From Bryopsis sp. KO-2023 (Eukaryota > Chlorophyta > Ulvophyceae > Bryopsidales > Bryopsidaceae): a stretch of 64,000 nt of DNA. The notes beneath the pieces were generated by a model that was not told where the DNA came from, ran no database searches, and saw only the letters and a program-made list of their open reading frames with translations. Shown piece by piece: positions 23,637 to 33,245 of the stretch. The translations under genes were made by a program, and so were the position numbers. The number at the start of each line of letters is the position of its first letter. The stretch's first letter is position 1. Location: NCBI GenBank assembly GCA_030272585.1, contig BSYQ01000012.1, positions 310,001 to 374,000 of the forward strand, written 5' to 3'.

Positions 23637-23765
23637 ATACCTTTCTCGGCCTATTGGCTAAGATCAAGTGTAGTATCTGTTCTTGTCAGTTTAATCGCTG
23701 ATATGGGATTCAATGAATCCCTTCGACGATTAACCTGATTTTTCAATGGGGTGCGGGGGTAACCG
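23637..23765 (+). ncRNA. U2 spliceosomal snRNA
   Basis: The sequence from 23637 begins ATACCTTTCTCGGCC and continues with TTGGCTAAGATCAAG, TGTAGTATCTG and TCAGTTTAATCGCTGATA, matching the near-universal 5' half of U2. The branch-point recognition element GTAGTA is intact. A stem-loop (GGGATT/AATCCC) corresponding to stem II follows, then a likely Sm-site region (GATTTTTCAA, with C where G is usual). The 3' half (stems III and IV) is less conserved, and its end is uncertain because sequence from 23771 belongs to a minisatellite arm. U2 pairs with the intron branch point during splicing, in keeping with the intron-rich genes here. Confidence 0.85.
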
Positions 23766-23770
23766 GTTGT

Positions 23771-24410
23771 GGTAAACACCGAAAACTACCGAAAACTACC
23801 GAAAACTACCGAAAACTACCGAAAACCACCGAAAACTACCAAAAACCACCGAAAACCACCGAAAACTACTCACGAAAACCACCGAAAACTACCGAAAACT
23901 ACTCACGAAAACTACCGAAAACTATAAAAACTGTAACTATGCAGCGATTACCCTTTATAAAAGGAAAAGGGAAAGATAAATATTCAAGACTATTTCAACA
24001 AGACATTTGCTTTCAGAGTGGTAACAAGTGAGTGTCCGAGTGATAGTACTTATCGGCAAGTGGGTATGCAAGTGTGACCCTCGGGATTCGAACCCGAGTC
24101 AACCAACCAAGGAGCCACTGGAACCAAACCAAGAGTCCATACCATTTGTAACATATTCACTCATATAAACAAAATGAATGTCTTAGTTTCTTTTGTGTGT
24201 AATGGGTTTTTTCAGTGGACTCCCCGTTATAAATTTATTTTTACTGTTCAAGTTTTCGTTTTATCATGTCGATTTTTATAGTTTTCGGTAGTTCTCGGTG
24301 GTTTTCGTAAGTAGTTTTCGGTGGTTTTCGGTGGTTTTCGGTAGTTTTTGGTGGTTTTCGGTAGTTTTCGGTAGTTTTCGGTGGTTTTCGGTGGTTTTCG
24401 GTGTTTACCA
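23771..24410. repeat. Inverted pair of (CCGAAAACTA)n minisatellite arms
   Basis: The left arm (23771-23930) is a chain of CCGAAAACTA/CCGAAAACCA decamers starting with GGTAAACACC. The right arm (24273-24410) is the same chain in reverse complement, ending GGTGTTTACC. The order of ACTACC and ACCACC variants and of the ACTCACG/ACTTACG interruption is largely shared, so this is a long inverted repeat with ~342 bp between arms rather than two independent arrays. It would fold into a long hairpin. It resembles a foldback transposon. Confidence 0.8.
24070..24102 (-). other. tRNA T-arm-like sequence
   Basis: On the minus strand TCGGG-TTCGAAT-CCCGA forms a perfect T-arm with a B-box (GGTTCGAATCC), followed by GGGTCAC. 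The partner 5' acceptor strand is not present upstream, so no complete tRNA can be folded. It lies between the minisatellite arms. It could be a tRNA relic or an internal pol III promoter of a SINE-like element. Confidence 0.4.
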
Positions 24411-24739
24411 CGACCCGGGGTAACGGGTGCTTGCACCCGCCCTGCACGGCATAGTCACGGTTTTCCACTACCACTGCGATTGTGCACCCATGAAAACAGT
24501 GCCCTGGCGGCGTTCAGGTTCGAGTCCTGAAGCACTACTACTCTCGACTATCTATTTATCACATCCCTCACAATACCGAAAAAAAAAGTTGCACTGCCAC
24601 AACAAACCTCCATCAAACTCCTTTTCCACAAAAGCGTGTTCAGACACGGGAATTCCCGTGTGTGTTTTTTTTTTAGTTTTTTTTTCGCGTGATGAACAAC
24701 GCAAGCAGCAGACAAAACTTTCGCAGGCCACTTGGCTGG

Positions 24740-24935
24740 CAAGGTTTTAGGAAAAAGCATCTTGAAGAGCATGCTCTTCGGGTTCCGCGGGTGTTTTCAC
24801 ACCCCGTTACGCGAAAGCCCTGGCTTCAGAATACCCCGACCGGTACTAACAGGTCGACGGGATTTCTAAAGCCGAGGGAGATCAATGCCCGGGGCCACCG
24901 TATGGCACCACACTAGTTTTCACAAGTGTGGTGTC
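24740..24935 (+). ncRNA. Unidentified structured RNA or organellar rRNA fragment
   Basis: GC-rich, hairpin-dense DNA in AT-rich surroundings. It contains a 16 bp palindrome (GAAGAGCATGCTCTTC), a GGGTG/CACCC hairpin, GACC-ggtactaaca-GGTC, and a terminal 9 bp hairpin (CACCACACT/AGTGTGGTG). The segments AAAGCATCTTGAAG and CCGGTACTAACAGGTCGA recall the start and the end of domain VI of bacterial-type large-subunit rRNA, but the spacing is shorter. I cannot name it. Alternatives are a nuclear copy of an organellar rRNA fragment or a novel structured RNA. Confidence 0.35.
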
Positions 24936-27247
24936 GAAAAAAACGCCAGTGGGCCACATTCACTTATTTTTTTAATTTTATTTTTACTTGTTTCTGTTTG
25001 AATAACTTCTTCCTTATTTCTGATCTGAGTCTAAAATTGTGATTCATTAAAATCTTGATCAACTGATCCAGTTAAATCGAAGATCTTCTTTTGTTTGTGA
25101 TCGAATTTTATGGGTTACAAAATTCTAAAGTCTCTTTAGATTTTTTTTTAACGTCACCCAACGTGAATACGAGAAAGTGTGTAAGTGTTTAGAATGGTTG
25201 TGGAATATCATTCGGAAGTTGAAGGTTTAACTGTTGGTTATTAGTCCCCAGTGCGATCCACAGAACTCGGTTCAAACAAAAAAATTCATCGCCTCTGCAC
25301 GAGACTTGTACACGCCATCGAGAAACAGAACTTTCGTATCGTCCAAGCTCAACAAAGTATTTATTGAGAACGGCGTCTGGCTTCACACTCTCAAGTTTAT
25401 TGGTGCTGGGTTCGTTTCAGCCGTGTAGTCGATCACGGTCGAGTCTCCTGCAAATGAGCTGCCGCCAGTAATACCAGTGTTTTGCGCAGCAAATCGAGGA
25501 GGTCGCAGAAGAGAGCGGAGAGCTTCTTGCAGTGTCAAAGAGACTTTGCCGGTTACGCTGCAAACTGTGTGTGATCATACGACCGCATTCATAGCAGGTT
25601 GGGGTCTCCTCGGCTTGCGATTTCCAGCTTTGAGGGTGTGTTCGCGCGAGGCTTGGCCATGGTCTTTAGAGGCACTTGAACCGCAGAGGCCGATTTTTCC
25701 AGACATACTAAGTAGGTGGGAGGAGGATGTTTCGGGCAGAGCATCTCTGATATTGACCATATATCAATATCGATGGTATGGTATCCTCCATGCCCAGAAT
25801 GATGAGTTGCTGAGCATTTCTCAGTAGGTCTTGGATGGATTGTTTTCGTTTTTTGTGTTTTTTTGCTTGTGATGCTGTTGTAAGAATGCCTTCCGAGTTT
25901 CTTGACAGAAGAAATGGAGTGTATTTGGACGAGTCTGGCACTGGACGCAAGGCAGACTCGGTGAACGAATTCCACTGTGGGTTTACAGCATGGTGAAAGT
26001 TTGATGCCACGGTTAGAGATCTGGACATGCCACCATTAGCTTATTGTCGGAAACATTGGCATTTGCCACTTTTGCACATGCCTGTTGATCACTCATGTGT
26101 GGTGTCTTCCAAGGCTGTCAAAAGGCCTCTGAAAGGCAAAGCGTAGTTTGGGCAAAACGACGAGCGTTTAAGAACACACGCTCCAAATGCTCTGGAGTGG
26201 GATGATGTTTGTTTCGTTTTTCAACACTTTTACGAAAAAATCATCAACAAATAAATCCCTTCAAATCTGATTACACCCGAAAAATCTTGAAAACCAAAAA
26301 AATTCCCATCGTTTCCCCCTACACACCCAAGCTGCTTGAAAAGGATCCTAGCAATAGAGATTGCTGACCTCAAATAATAAGGCGGCCTGATGCTTTTTTT
26401 TTTTCCGTTCGAAAGTCTGTTGAAACGAGTTTTGTAACATGCGTGCATGGATGCATGCATGAAAAGAAAGACACAATTAGAAAATAAATAAATATATATA
26501 TATATATATTTCTTTTCGCCGTGGTCAAATCCTAAATCAGGCCTCCAAAAGAACAGAAACGCACAATCCCCCCCCCCCCCCCCTCCCATAAAAAAAAAAA
26601 GAAACATATGCCAATCAAAACCCATGTCGCACCTCTCCCTTCTAATTTTTCTTCTCTAAATTCTCTTTTTTCTATTTTTTTGTACATATTTTTTTTGTAG
26701 TCCTGTGTGCAACCTTTTTAACGTGGGCTTGCACGCGTGTGTTCAATTTTGGTGTTTCTGGGAGCATCGTCCCAGTTTTATGCTTGCAGATGAAAAATGC
26801 TTTTGATAAAACCAAAAATATTCCTCCTTTGAGTGGCTCCCTACAAACATCGAACACACACCACACAATGTGTAAAAAATATGCATCTTGCTGTGGAAGT
26901 TTTCCTTTTTTTTTTTTGTAAGCACTGTGTGCAGCAGGGCTGATCGAAATTGCACACAGTGTTCAAAACAAAACAAAAAAAATCTATTATATTAAGGAAA
27001 ATAAATGCAGGGCGAGACTCCAACACCCCCCCCAAAAAAAAAGAAAGAGGAAAGGAGGCAGCTTCTGAACTTTTTTTTTCCAGAGGTGAAGGACTTCAGA
27101 ATCAGCCAAAATGAAATTTGAAAATGAGGAAACAACAACAACAATAAAGACACTATCCTGGGCTAACTGCCCAAAAAACAAAATCATAGCAAAAACATTG
27201 GTACTTATCGAAAAAAGAAAAAAAAAAGACAGAAAAGAGAGGGAAAA
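24936..27247. other. Spacer, no supported gene
   Basis: No open frame here has a recognisable domain or consistent splice partners. It contains TA and ATGC microsatellites (26440-26510), a poly-C/poly-A block at about 26567-26600, and T-rich runs. Confidence 0.45.
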
Positions 27248-27250
27248 AAA

Positions 27251-27982
27251 TTAACAACGAGAGCACCGCACCTTCTCTGCTTGCTTCAACGTCAGTCGAA
27301 TCGATTTCAGCATCGCTCGATTCAGCTGCGACACGATGTTCGACACGGTTTCTTCCTCGCTCACATTCGGCCTCAAAATGCCCTCTTCATTAGGGTTTGA
27401 CAACCCCGCTTCCTCCGATCGACCCGACCCTCTCCTGTCTTTCACCTTTACCGCCCCCTCTCCCAGATCAGAATCCAACACCGTTTCCCTGTCGATGCTA
27501 CGCCCTTGATTTGACCCCCCCCCGCCAGTCGACCTCTCAACCATATCACTCGAATCGATCCTCGCTTTCTTCCGCTCATTCCTTTGATTTGAAGAGGTTT
27601 TCGGGTCGGTCCCTGGCTCTCCGTTCAGTCCGTCCTGTTGGGTGGGGTGAGCATCCGCACGGCCAAGATCATTGCTGCATGCACCCTCCTTATCGACCGC
27701 CCCACACAGATTGGACGACTCCGGTCTACCAGCATCTCCAACCGATTTTCCACCCTCCCTGGAAAACCGACCCTCCGACAGAGGCACTTTCTGATATCCA
27801 TCAGAAGTGGAAGCCCCGGTTTTCTCATCCACCACGATTTGGGCGGCGGCTACCTCATGGGGTGGGGAATTATTATCACCACCATAATGCTCTTCGGCCT
27901 CATCGCCCCCCATCAAAATTATATCCAGATCGGTTCGAGGGGGGAACGAGCAGTGGCACTGAAATCTACACACCACACCCAA
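27251..27982 (-). CDS. Hypothetical acidic disordered protein or exon
   Basis: An open frame of 243 residues on the minus strand ends at TAA. It is rich in Gly, Ser, Asp, Glu and Arg with no hydrophobic core, except a short helical C-terminus (VSQLNRAMLKSIRLTLKQAEK). An in-frame acceptor (gatttcag) at about 27969 fits phase 0. The frame sits 300 bp downstream of the GTPase gene's stop on the same strand. It could therefore be a separate short gene or, if a weak donor before that stop is used, the tail of the double GTPase. No family is recognised. Confidence 0.35.
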   Translation of the reverse strand: MGVVCRFQCHCSFPPRTDLDIILMGGDEAEEHYGGDNNSPPHEVAAAQIVVDEKTGASTSDGYQKVPLSEGRFSREGGKSVGDAGRPESSNLCGAVDKEGACSNDLGRADAHPTQQDGLNGEPGTDPKTSSNQRNERKKARIDSSDMVERSTGGGGSNQGRSIDRETVLDSDLGEGAVKVKDRRGSGRSEEAGLSNPNEEGILRPNVSEEETVSNIVSQLNRAMLKSIRLTLKQAEKVRCSRC

Positions 27983-28272
27983 ACTTTACAAAAACTGCCC
28001 CTCAAAAAAACCATGGTGGGGGGTACTCACCCCTCCACCCCCCCACACACTCCACATATTTCTTCCATAGATGCTGTTTTATCCAACAGAATTGTCCATC
28101 CGAATGTAAAAAGGTGGCGATTTGGGGGGGGGGGGGGGAGAGGGGGGCCGCATCAATTGACATCAACTCGAATTTTATTCAAACTTTATTTTGTGGAATC
28201 TGGGTTTTGGTGGAAATTCTTAGCCAACTCCCCCTATGAAAACAAAAACAAGGACTGGAGGCTGGTCATTTG

Positions 28273-29200
28273 CTAGACATTGGGCACTTCGTACATGTTA
28301 TCGCATCCTATGCCCAAATCACTACATTGCTGTATCAATTTGTCTGCCTTTTCCGCTGCCCACGAGCTCCACAGCATCCCCTCCAGCTCCACAGTGCCCT
28401 CCAAGTGATATGCCTCCTTTTTCTCCTCCACCCAAGACGTAGGAAAATCGAAACTCTGATCGCACAGCGTGTGTACCGCCAGAATGGAGCAATTGAATTT
28501 CTTGGCGATCTGGGCTGCAAACCCACACGTCTTCTCGAAAGCCCCATCCATGGGATCTCCAAATTTCAGAAACAGAAACACCATTTTGGGCGGCTGCTTG
28601 CCTAGGAAATTCATGATGGCCCCCTGCACCACCCTGTCCGGCTTGCAGCTGTCGAACAAACCTGGCGTGTCGATGATCTCCAGCGGGAATTCCACCCCCT
28701 CCACGCTCGCTTCGTATTTCTTACATTTGGAGGTGCATGACACCATGCCGCCCCCCACCTCAGGGAGCTCCCCCTCTCGGAGAATTCCGGAGCCCAGAAC
28801 TTTGTTCGCGAAGGTGGATTTTCCGGACATGGTTTTGCCCACCATGACTGCTGTGATGGGGGACTGGAGCAGATCGTACAGGGCTTTTTTGGTGGCGGAA
28901 TTGGTGTCATCATAGCCCAGCCGCTCGTGCAGCTCTTCCACACGAGCATCCACTTCGGCTTGGCGGGCGTTTTTTCGAGTGACTGCGTTGCAGACCTTCT
29001 CGATCAGCACGGATAGACACTCCCCCACGATCCCCATGGGTCCGAGGACCAATTGGATGTGTCGGCCCAGGAAGTAGTCCGCCCCGATTCTTGCCTGAGA
29101 AAAGAACCCAGGAGCTTGGCATTACTCATGATTGTGTGTGGTGGGTGGGCTACAGAGAGCTCAAGGGACCCATTAGTGTTTTCTTCGGGTTTTTTTTTTA

Positions 29201-29232
<32 letters not shown>

Positions 29233-31052
29233 CTGACCTCTTCGTTGATGCAGCACTCCCTGATCAATCTGAGAGCTCTGGGCCCCATTGCATCGGAAAC
29301 CTCTTCCAGGATTTTTGGAATCATTTTGGTGCCGTCCGGCAGCTCGTATTGGCTCCTCCCATCGTACTGCACGACGTCCGTTTCGCCGATATTCTTCATC
29401 GATTCGTAAACCTTAGAAAAACAAGAACGGCACTGGAATCTGGAATCACAATTTACAAAACAAAATAATAAATAAATAAATCGATTTCATGTATTTTTTT
29501 TTTTACCTTTTAAATAAATGTGTGAACATTATGTGTCTTGGGAATTGAACAAATAATACAAATAAAAAGAAACGTGGAAAATTCGAAAGAAAATGGAGAG
29601 GAAAAGTGTGCAAATTCTTTTTATTAAATTAAAGAAAATTATTGGGTGAGCTTAAAGAATTTAAGGGGGGGGGAAACATACTCCAGATTCTTAAAATGGC
29701 ATAGACGCCGGGATAAGGGCTTTCTCAGTTGATATTGGGAGAATGTTCAGCAACGTTTTGCACCGAAGCACACCCACACTGACGAAGAAAACCTCAGTTC
29801 AGTTTACACAGTAAAGAAGGGGCTCCATGACAGTCAATCAGCATGTAGCCGATATATAAATACATCAAAATACATCTGACAAATATAGATGGCAGCGAGT
29901 GCCAAAAGGGTTTAAAAAGGAAATACTCCGAAAAAGGTAGGAAATAATGCTGGTAGGTGTTGTAATGCTAATGATTCATTACGATCCCCAATGTTGATCG
30001 GTAAAGATGTAAAGACGTAAATTTCTGCTTCGTTGCAATCTGGGGGAGGTCTTTGGACGTACCCTGTTTTTTTTTCTTTTCTTTTTTTTGGGGGTTGGGG
30101 AGAAAAGTCAGACACCTGTACTCAGTTCTTTGATTGTCAATGATTTAAGAGAGAATTGCAGGGGGGAAAAAAAAAAACAGAAAAAAAAGCCAAGAAATAG
30201 AACCCACATTCGATTCTTTTTGATGCCGAGCTTCCCGAGATTGTCCACCGTTACGCATCCCTTCTCCGTTTTCCACGCTTCCCACAACTGAGCGCGATTG
30301 AACGTGCCCCCGATCTCCTTGCGCTCGCGGAGCTTCGTCTCCAGCCACTTGGTCGGAAAACTGCTCTCTTTCGCGCTCGCTTTCGGAGGGTCGCAAAAGG
30401 TGTGCACCACGAGGATGTTGCACTGGTAAACCTTCGCGATCGACGCCGCGAGCTTACACGCTCGCGTGAACTTGCCGTCGGCGGAATCGTAGAACTTGAG
30501 AAACAACAGCACGCAGTCGGGGTGGTTCTGCTTGAGGAAACGACCGATGGTGTCCACGTTCTCTTCGTCGACCTTCGCTCCGCCGCTGTCGAACAGACCC
30601 GGCGTGTCGGTCAGGTTCAGCTTCAGGTCGGGATCCCGCAGGTTTTTGGAATATGTTTGGCATGCGGACGTGCAAGACGTCAGCCCATTGCCGACTCTCG
30701 CGTCTTTGAGCTCCAACCCGAGGACCTCGTTAACGAACGTGGACTTCCCCGTCATCGTGGCGCCCACGAGGACGGCATTCAATGGGCCTTCGACATACGC
30801 GCGAAGCTTTTCCACCGTCGCGTCGCACTCCATCCACACCTCGCCACCAGAGAAAGGGTCGTACACTGGCGCCGACGTCGGGCTCCTCAACGCCACCGTG
30901 TTGCTCTCTTTTTTCGCCACGGTCGTTTTTAATTCGCCCACCAGCTCCTCCTTGTGCGTCTCTGGCATCCAACCCAAAGCTTCCGCCATGCTTTGGGGTG
31001 GCGTTCTCGTACAAACCACTGCGGTCAGGAGCAAAAAAATATGTAGTTGCAC
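28273..31052 (-). CDS. Tandem two-domain AIG1/GIMAP-like GTPase
   Basis: Three exons on the minus strand: 31052-30204, 29411-29238, 29094-28273; all joins are phase 0 and give 614 aa. Domain 1 has a P-loop GATMTGKST, a T in LTSCTSAC, DTPGLFDSGG as G3 and VVHTFCDP near the G4 position. Domain 2 repeats the set as GKTMSGKST, MVSCTSKC, DTPGLFDSC and AVHTLCDQ. The linker (VYESMKNIGETD to CINEE) is helical. The best match is the AIG1/IMAP/Toc34 group of GTP-binding proteins, which act on membranes, in immunity, or in plastid import. The N-terminus MQLHIFLLLTAVV could be a signal anchor; a second in-frame start lies at 30989, and a splice acceptor near 31020 is possible. Two separate genes are less likely because the exon phases and the linker join cleanly. 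Confidence 0.75.
29095..30203 (-). other. GTPase introns with poly-G and T-rich blocks
   Basis: Intron 1 (30203-29412, 792 bp) and intron 2 (29237-29095, 143 bp) separate the exons of the double GTPase. Intron 2 holds a T-rich run followed by about 18 G on the plus strand at 29200-29232. Confidence 0.6.
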
Positions 31053-31703
31053 AAAAGCTTCGAGGTGCGGGGGTTACGCGTTATGTTCGCCCCATGCCAG
31101 CGTGCTTGGAAATTCGAAATTCAGTCTGCGTGTCAGTCGGAATGCTTTTCAGCGCCAGCGATCGCGCGATGTTGTCTGCGGCGCCGATTCAGGTTTGTTT
31201 GTTTGTCCGATCAAACAAACAAGAACAATAGCTAAGTATGATTTGGCTACCAACCTCAAACCCCCGAACCACTGAAATCGATTTTTCCGATCAAGTCGAT
31301 ATTCAATGAACACAACAGACTCGATCGGGTATTACAGCTGTGTCAGATGGTGAGCAGATAAAACAGCTGTGTTAGATGGTGAGCAGATAAAACAAGGCAA
31401 GACAAAAACAAAGCAACACAAATATATTTAAATACAAAAACTTCTTCAAATCATGTCCAATACACAACGCCTAAAGGTTGCTGCCCTACTATCCCCTTGA
31501 CGTCCGTCCTGGATCGTCAAGGAGTTAAAAACTCAAATTTGAGTTTGAATTTAAATTGGAGAGGGTCCCCCCCCCACCAGTCACCCTGACTCATTCAGTC
31601 ACACAAGGAAATTGTCACCAACTAAGAAAGATATTTTTCATTTGCTTTACTGTCACTGTATCTACGCTTCCTCTTCCACATTAAAAAACACACAACAGCG
31701 ACC
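31053..31703. other. Spacer between GTPase and PARG-type genes
   Basis: Contains the presumed promoter of the GTPase gene and the 3' flank of the PARG-type gene. A 28-29 bp unit starting acagctgtg and ending gagcagataaaa is repeated in tandem at about 31334-31392. No gene is seen. Confidence 0.5.
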
Positions 31704-32561
31704 TCAACCCCCCTCCTCTCCTCCGAATTCGTTTCTGAACGCCCCATAGTTCACCCCCCCCTCGTCGTCCAACACAGCGAACACCACCTTGGCAAACAGC
31801 CCCTTAAAATCGCCCTCCAACTCCTCATGAAACACCGCCGCCACCATGCCGGGTTGGTTTTTAAACACCCCACACCCGAAAGCCCCCAACACCAAAGTCG
31901 AATGTCCGTAGTGTTGCGCGATCGCAAGCATCAAACGTATTCTTTCCCTCATCGCGTTTCTGACGGCTTCCTCGTCCGCCCCTCTTCTTCTGGCCACTCC
32001 AGCGTTCGGCGCAGGCGCCGTTATGAAAGACGCCGATATGGGCTCCGCCAAGATCTCCGTTTGATTGTCAGAGTCGCGAATCACGGGCACTTTTGGACTG
32101 TAAATCATGTGGCTAGTGTACATGCAGCTCGTATTCCCACCACGATGGTTGCGTTCGTTGATCGCATACATCGGGTTTCCTTTCAGGCACATGTACAGCC
32201 CGGAACACCTGCACACCGACTCTTCCTGCGCAGCCGCCCCGTTCAAAAAGCCTCCTCCAGGCTTCCTCGCCGACGAGAAAACGAGCGCCAGCGGATCTTC
32301 GAACCCCTCGTTCACCAAGCGCAGAACTGCCGAGCAAGTCCTCTCCCTTGTGACCTCGTACACGGAGCTCGACACGGGGTCCGAGGGAGTCCTTATGGCA
32401 GGCTGGGATTCTGGTGAGTAAAGCGTCGTCCCTTGTTTCGCAGCTTGGAGAGCCTGGCCAACAGGTGAGGCCGAAGAAACTTCGGCTTCGAAATACTCCA
32501 CCGTCTCTTGGGCGATCCGTCTCAAGACGTTCCGCGGCATCCCTCGAAATGCGCTCGGCAT
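31704..32561 (-). CDS. TIGR02452-family PARG-type glycohydrolase
   Basis: An intronless 285-residue protein from ATG 32561. The core motif GGGFLNGAAAQEES (about residues 103-116) is the GGG-X(6-8)-QEE signature of poly(ADP-ribose) glycohydrolases of the bacterial/fungal macrodomain type; the two Glu residues are the catalytic pair. Other family landmarks are VYEVTRERTC, SARKPGG, LYMCLKGN, SCMYTSHMIYSPKVPV and VLGAFGCGVFKN. The enzyme is expected to remove ADP-ribose chains or ADP-ribose marks in cytosol or nucleus; no targeting signal is seen. It is divergent from the fucolectin gene (685 bp between starts) and in tandem with the GTPase gene. Length fits the family (about 260-300). Confidence 0.85.
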   Translation of the reverse strand: MPSAFRGMPRNVLRRIAQETVEYFEAEVSSASPVGQALQAAKQGTTLYSPESQPAIRTPSDPVSSSVYEVTRERTCSAVLRLVNEGFEDPLALVFSSARKPGGGFLNGAAAQEESVCRCSGLYMCLKGNPMYAINERNHRGGNTSCMYTSHMIYSPKVPVIRDSDNQTEILAEPISASFITAPAPNAGVARRRGADEEAVRNAMRERIRLMLAIAQHYGHSTLVLGAFGCGVFKNQPGMVAAVFHEELEGDFKGLFAKVVFAVLDDEGGVNYGAFRNEFGGEEGG

Positions 32562-33245
32562 ATTGTCCTCTTTACGTTGCTTGATTCGCTCGTATGTTGG
32601 TTTGTCGAATGTCGGAGAGGAACAAGAAAAAATCGGACTAAAACAAGGTGGAGTGGTGTTCTGCCCAGTGCGCAGCGACCTCTCGATGGCTTCCCGCCTG
32701 CATCACCCCCTCGCCAGAAAGAGTGACAGAGTGACCTTTTCATTCTTAACAGATGACCTCGCAGATTTGTCGTACAAACATAGAATCGAGGTATGCCCGC
32801 GTCAACCTGGCCGCGCCCCGCCCCTCCTAGACTTACAGTTCGAGCAAGGTTGTGTTAGTGTTGAGGGGGGACTAACCCAACCCAACAACCTCAGCACCAG
32901 AATAACGACCATGCGCATTCCGACCATGAATCATGTAACTAAAACGCGGCAGAAAGGAGCCATCATTATGTGTCTTGTGTTGCTTCGTCGAAATGCTTGA
33001 CATGTCAATCGGGTGGTATCCGTGCGGTTTCTGTCAAGGCGAGCATGTCCAGCAAAGTGGGAGTTTGAAATGCATGAAAATCAGCTGGAGTGAAATATCT
33101 CGACGGCGGTGACAGAGAGGATGCGGGGCTGTAGTTTGGGGGCTGTAGTCTGCGTCGCAGGGTGAACCTCAGCGTGTAATAAAAAAGGCGACGGTGACGC
33201 TTCCTAGCGTGTCGTCTCGTTCCTACCCGATCAGCCGTCATCAAT
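32562..33245. promoter_or_regulatory. Divergent promoter region PARG / fucolectin
   Basis: This 684 bp interval separates the starts of two divergent genes. A TATA-like run TAATAAAAAA lies at 33177-33186, about 60 bp before the fucolectin ATG, so it may set that start. No element could be assigned to the PARG-type gene. Confidence 0.4.

Noticed and set aside
23765..23935. CRISPR array
   Set aside because: The repeated unit is a ~10 bp decamer without spacers; it is a minisatellite.
24060..24150. A complete tRNA gene on the minus strand
   Set aside because: The T-arm is perfect but there is no matching 5' acceptor strand or proper D-arm and anticodon arm, so only a T-arm-like feature is listed.
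24740..24935. U4, U5, U6 or SRP RNA
   Set aside because: The diagnostic boxes (U6 ACAGAGA, U5 loop, U4 5' stem, SRP helix 8 loop) were not found.
27397..28239. Plus-strand Pro/His-rich open frames
   Set aside because: They are the reverse of the minus-strand disordered ORF and C-rich spacer, with no recognisable domain.
30402..31275. Plus-strand open frames over the first GTPase domain
   Set aside because: They are antisense to a clear GTPase coding sequence and have no domain of their own.
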